Shown here piece after piece: positions 14,921 through 15,892 of a stretch of DNA of 15,892 bases. The notes under the pieces were generated by a model that saw only the letters and a program-made list of their open reading frames with translations, was not told the origin of the DNA and did not search any database. The position numbers and the translations under genes were made by a program. Location: NCBI GenBank assembly GCA_900552725.1, contig USAT01000038.1, positions 1 through 15,892 of the forward strand, written 5' to 3'. Numbering within the stretch: the stretch's first letter is position 1; every line of letters begins with the position of its first letter. Source of the stretch: an uncultured Eubacteriales bacterium. GTDB lineage: Bacteria; Bacillota; Clostridia; Oscillospirales; Oscillospiraceae.

Positions 14921-14950
14921 GTCAAAACGCTTGACCGACAGCGCTCTTTT
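14910..14950 (+). terminator. Riboswitch-controlled intrinsic terminator (expression platform)
   Basis: GAGCGCTATTGGTCAA (14910-14925) pairs with TTGACCGACAGCGCTC (14931-14946), 16 positions with one A-C mismatch and one G-U pair, loop AACGC, then TTTT. The U-run is short. The 5' arm contains all six bases of the aptamer P1 3' strand (14915-14920), so P1 and this stem exclude each other. Confidence 0.88.
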
Positions 14951-15202
14951 GCTATAGAGCTTGCGGTCAAAGCCAACTCCGGAGTCTGGCGGCGTCTTTT
15001 TCCCCATGCTTCATGGAAATGCTCGGAAATACACAATACACAAAGTATTCCCTGCGCTTTCCATCTTGCCTGGAGAAAAAATACTTGCCAGCCCATCTGG
15101 AACGTCTTTGCCCACAGGCTCTTTGTTTTTCCAAAGAAAAAAGAGAGTTCCCGGCCAGCTGAATGAGGAATACGAACAAGACGTAAGAAAAGAATCATTT
15201 TG
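14951..15202 (+). other. Long untranslated leader between riboswitch terminator and kal
   Basis: About 250 bases with no convincing reading frame. It holds a small hairpin GCCA-ACTCCGGAGT-TGGC (14972-14990) separated by a few bases from a T-run at 14997-15001, a second, weak terminator candidate. A pyrimidine/purine-rich CTTTG/CAAAG hairpin lies near 15121-15136. Base composition is less GC-rich than the genes around it. Confidence 0.5.
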
Positions 15203-15217
15203 AAGGAGGAAACATCT

Positions 15218-15619
15218 ATGGAAAAGATCACTTCTATGCTTCGCCTGCGTATGAGCGCGAAGGACGCCCACTACGGCGGCAACCTGGTGGACGGCGCCCA
15301 CATGGTGCACCTGTTCGGCGACGTGGCCACCGAGCTGCTGATCGCCTGCGACGGTGACGAGGGCCTGTTCTGCGCGTATGACAACGTGGAGTTCCTGGCT
15401 CCCGTGTACGCCGGCGACTACATCGAGGCCTACGGCGAGATCGAGAAGATCGGCAACACCTCCCGCACCATGAAGTTCGAGGCCCGCAAGGTCATCGTCT
15501 CCCGCCCCGACATCAGCGCTTCCGCCGCTGACGTTCTGGCCGAGCCCGTGGTGGTCTGCCGTGCCCACGGCACCTGCGTCACCCCCAAGGACTGCCAGCG
15601 TCTGCCCATCGAGAAGTAA
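15218..15619 (+). CDS. kal: 3-aminobutyryl-CoA ammonia-lyase
   Basis: A 133-residue single hotdog-fold protein that eliminates ammonia from L-3-aminobutyryl-CoA to give crotonyl-CoA in lysine fermentation (EC 4.3.1.14). The sequence RMSAKDAHYGGNLVDGAHMVHLFGD, then YDNVEFLAPVYAGDYIEAYGEI, is the Kal pattern; hotdog thioesterases share the fold but differ in the first motif. The start at 15218 has AAGGAGG (15203-15209) 8 bases upstream. All seven arginine codons are CGC or CGT, suggesting strong expression. It is the first gene behind the lysine riboswitch and is followed by kce after 12 bases. Its product crotonyl-CoA would feed butyryl-CoA formation. Confidence 0.92.
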   Translation: MEKITSMLRLRMSAKDAHYGGNLVDGAHMVHLFGDVATELLIACDGDEGLFCAYDNVEFLAPVYAGDYIEAYGEIEKIGNTSRTMKFEARKVIVSRPDISASAADVLAEPVVVCRAHGTCVTPKDCQRLPIEK

Positions 15620-15631
15620 GGAGCGGAAACA

Positions 15632-15892
15632 ATGGAGAAGCTTATCATTACCGCTGCTATCTGCGGCGCTGAGGTCACTAAGGCCCAGAACGAGGCTGTT
15701 CCCTATACCGTCGAGGAGATGGTCCGCGAGGCTAAGTCCGCCTACAATGCCGGTGCGGCGATCCTGCACATCCACGTCCGTGAGGATGACGGTACTCCCA
15801 CCCAGGGCCGCGAGCGTTTCAAGGTCGTCATGGACGCCATCCGCAAGGAGCTGCCCGACGTCATCATGATCCCCTCCACCGGCGGCGCCACC
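15632..15892 (+). CDS. kce: 3-keto-5-aminohexanoate cleavage enzyme, N-terminal part
   Basis: The first 87 residues of a gene cut by the window end. The enzyme (BKACE/DUF849 family, zinc-dependent TIM barrel) cleaves 3-keto-5-aminohexanoate with acetyl-CoA into acetoacetate and 3-aminobutyryl-CoA, the substrate of Kal. Visible motifs: ITAAICGAEVTK with Glu14, the zinc ligands His46 and His48 in ILHIHVRE, and IPSTGG with Ser82; these positions coincide with residues described for characterised Kce. AAGGAG lies 8 bases before the ATG and overlaps the kal stop. Codon use is as restricted as in kal. Genes for 3,5-diaminohexanoate dehydrogenase and the aminomutases may follow beyond the window. 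Confidence 0.93.
   Translation, partial: MEKLIITAAICGAEVTKAQNEAVPYTVEEMVREAKSAYNAGAAILHIHVREDDGTPTQGRERFKVVMDAIRKELPDVIMIPSTGGAT

Noticed and set aside
14972..15001. Second riboswitch-linked terminator
   Set aside because: The stem is short and bulged, and the T-run is separated from it by several bases. It is mentioned only as part of the leader.
14726..15217. A T-box leader sensing lysyl-tRNA
   Set aside because: No T-box sequence (TGGNACCGCG) or specifier loop was found, while all lysine aptamer landmarks are present.
14899..15231. Small protein-coding frames in the kal leader on either strand
   Set aside because: None has a ribosome binding site or plausible composition; they overlap the riboswitch terminator or the kal start.

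Overview
The window is GC-rich and compact, with strong AGGAGG ribosome binding sites and SigA-type promoters. It carries typical Firmicutes regulators: a glmS ribozyme, a lysine riboswitch and NrdR. Together with lysine fermentation genes, an NAD-type glutamate dehydrogenase and an alr/lipoprotein/nnrD cluster, this points to a high-GC, amino-acid-fermenting gut Clostridium of the Oscillospiraceae type (Flavonifractor, Intestinimonas or Lawsonibacter-like). That placement is inferred from content, not from a search.

Layout. 1-624: the 3' end of a DAHP synthase gene (aroF) and a tautomerase-superfamily gene, closed by a terminator shared with the convergent next gene. 627-3092 (minus): a 3-hydroxyacyl-CoA dehydrogenase-family gene with a 46-bp dyad in its leader, then glutamate dehydrogenase (gdhA) with its own promoter and terminator. 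3335-4027: a phosphoribosyltransferase gene with promoter and terminator. 4028-4441: no gene; a cluster of palindromic repeats with CCGTAGGG ends. 4442-6499 (minus): glmS behind a glmS ribozyme. 6673-7733: a DUF421/DUF4363 membrane-protein pair. 7756-7903: more CCGTAGGG repeats. 7918-8373 (minus): nrdR. 8686-9051: a mazF-type toxin gene with no visible antitoxin. 9154-11836 (minus): the operon nnrD - lipoprotein - alr. 12004-14393: kamB-kamC. 14425-14632: a dense array of hairpins ending in a terminator. 14691-15892: promoter, lysine riboswitch, terminator, long leader, then kal and the start of kce.

The right end is the most interesting part. Lysine fermentation to butyrate and acetate uses lysine 2,3-aminomutase, the B12-dependent lysine 5,6-aminomutase (with KamB/KamC as its presumed reactivation factors), 3,5-diaminohexanoate dehydrogenase, Kce and Kal. 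Here kamBC and kal-kce are two separate transcription units. The second has a full lysine aptamer whose closing P1 helix shares bases with the 5' arm of the following terminator. Lysine binding should therefore prevent termination, giving an ON switch that turns on lysine catabolism when lysine is present. This is the opposite of the usual OFF logic of this riboswitch class at biosynthesis and transport genes. The glutamate dehydrogenase, kal and kce genes share a restricted arginine codon set (only CGC/CGT), consistent with high expression of amino acid fermentation enzymes.
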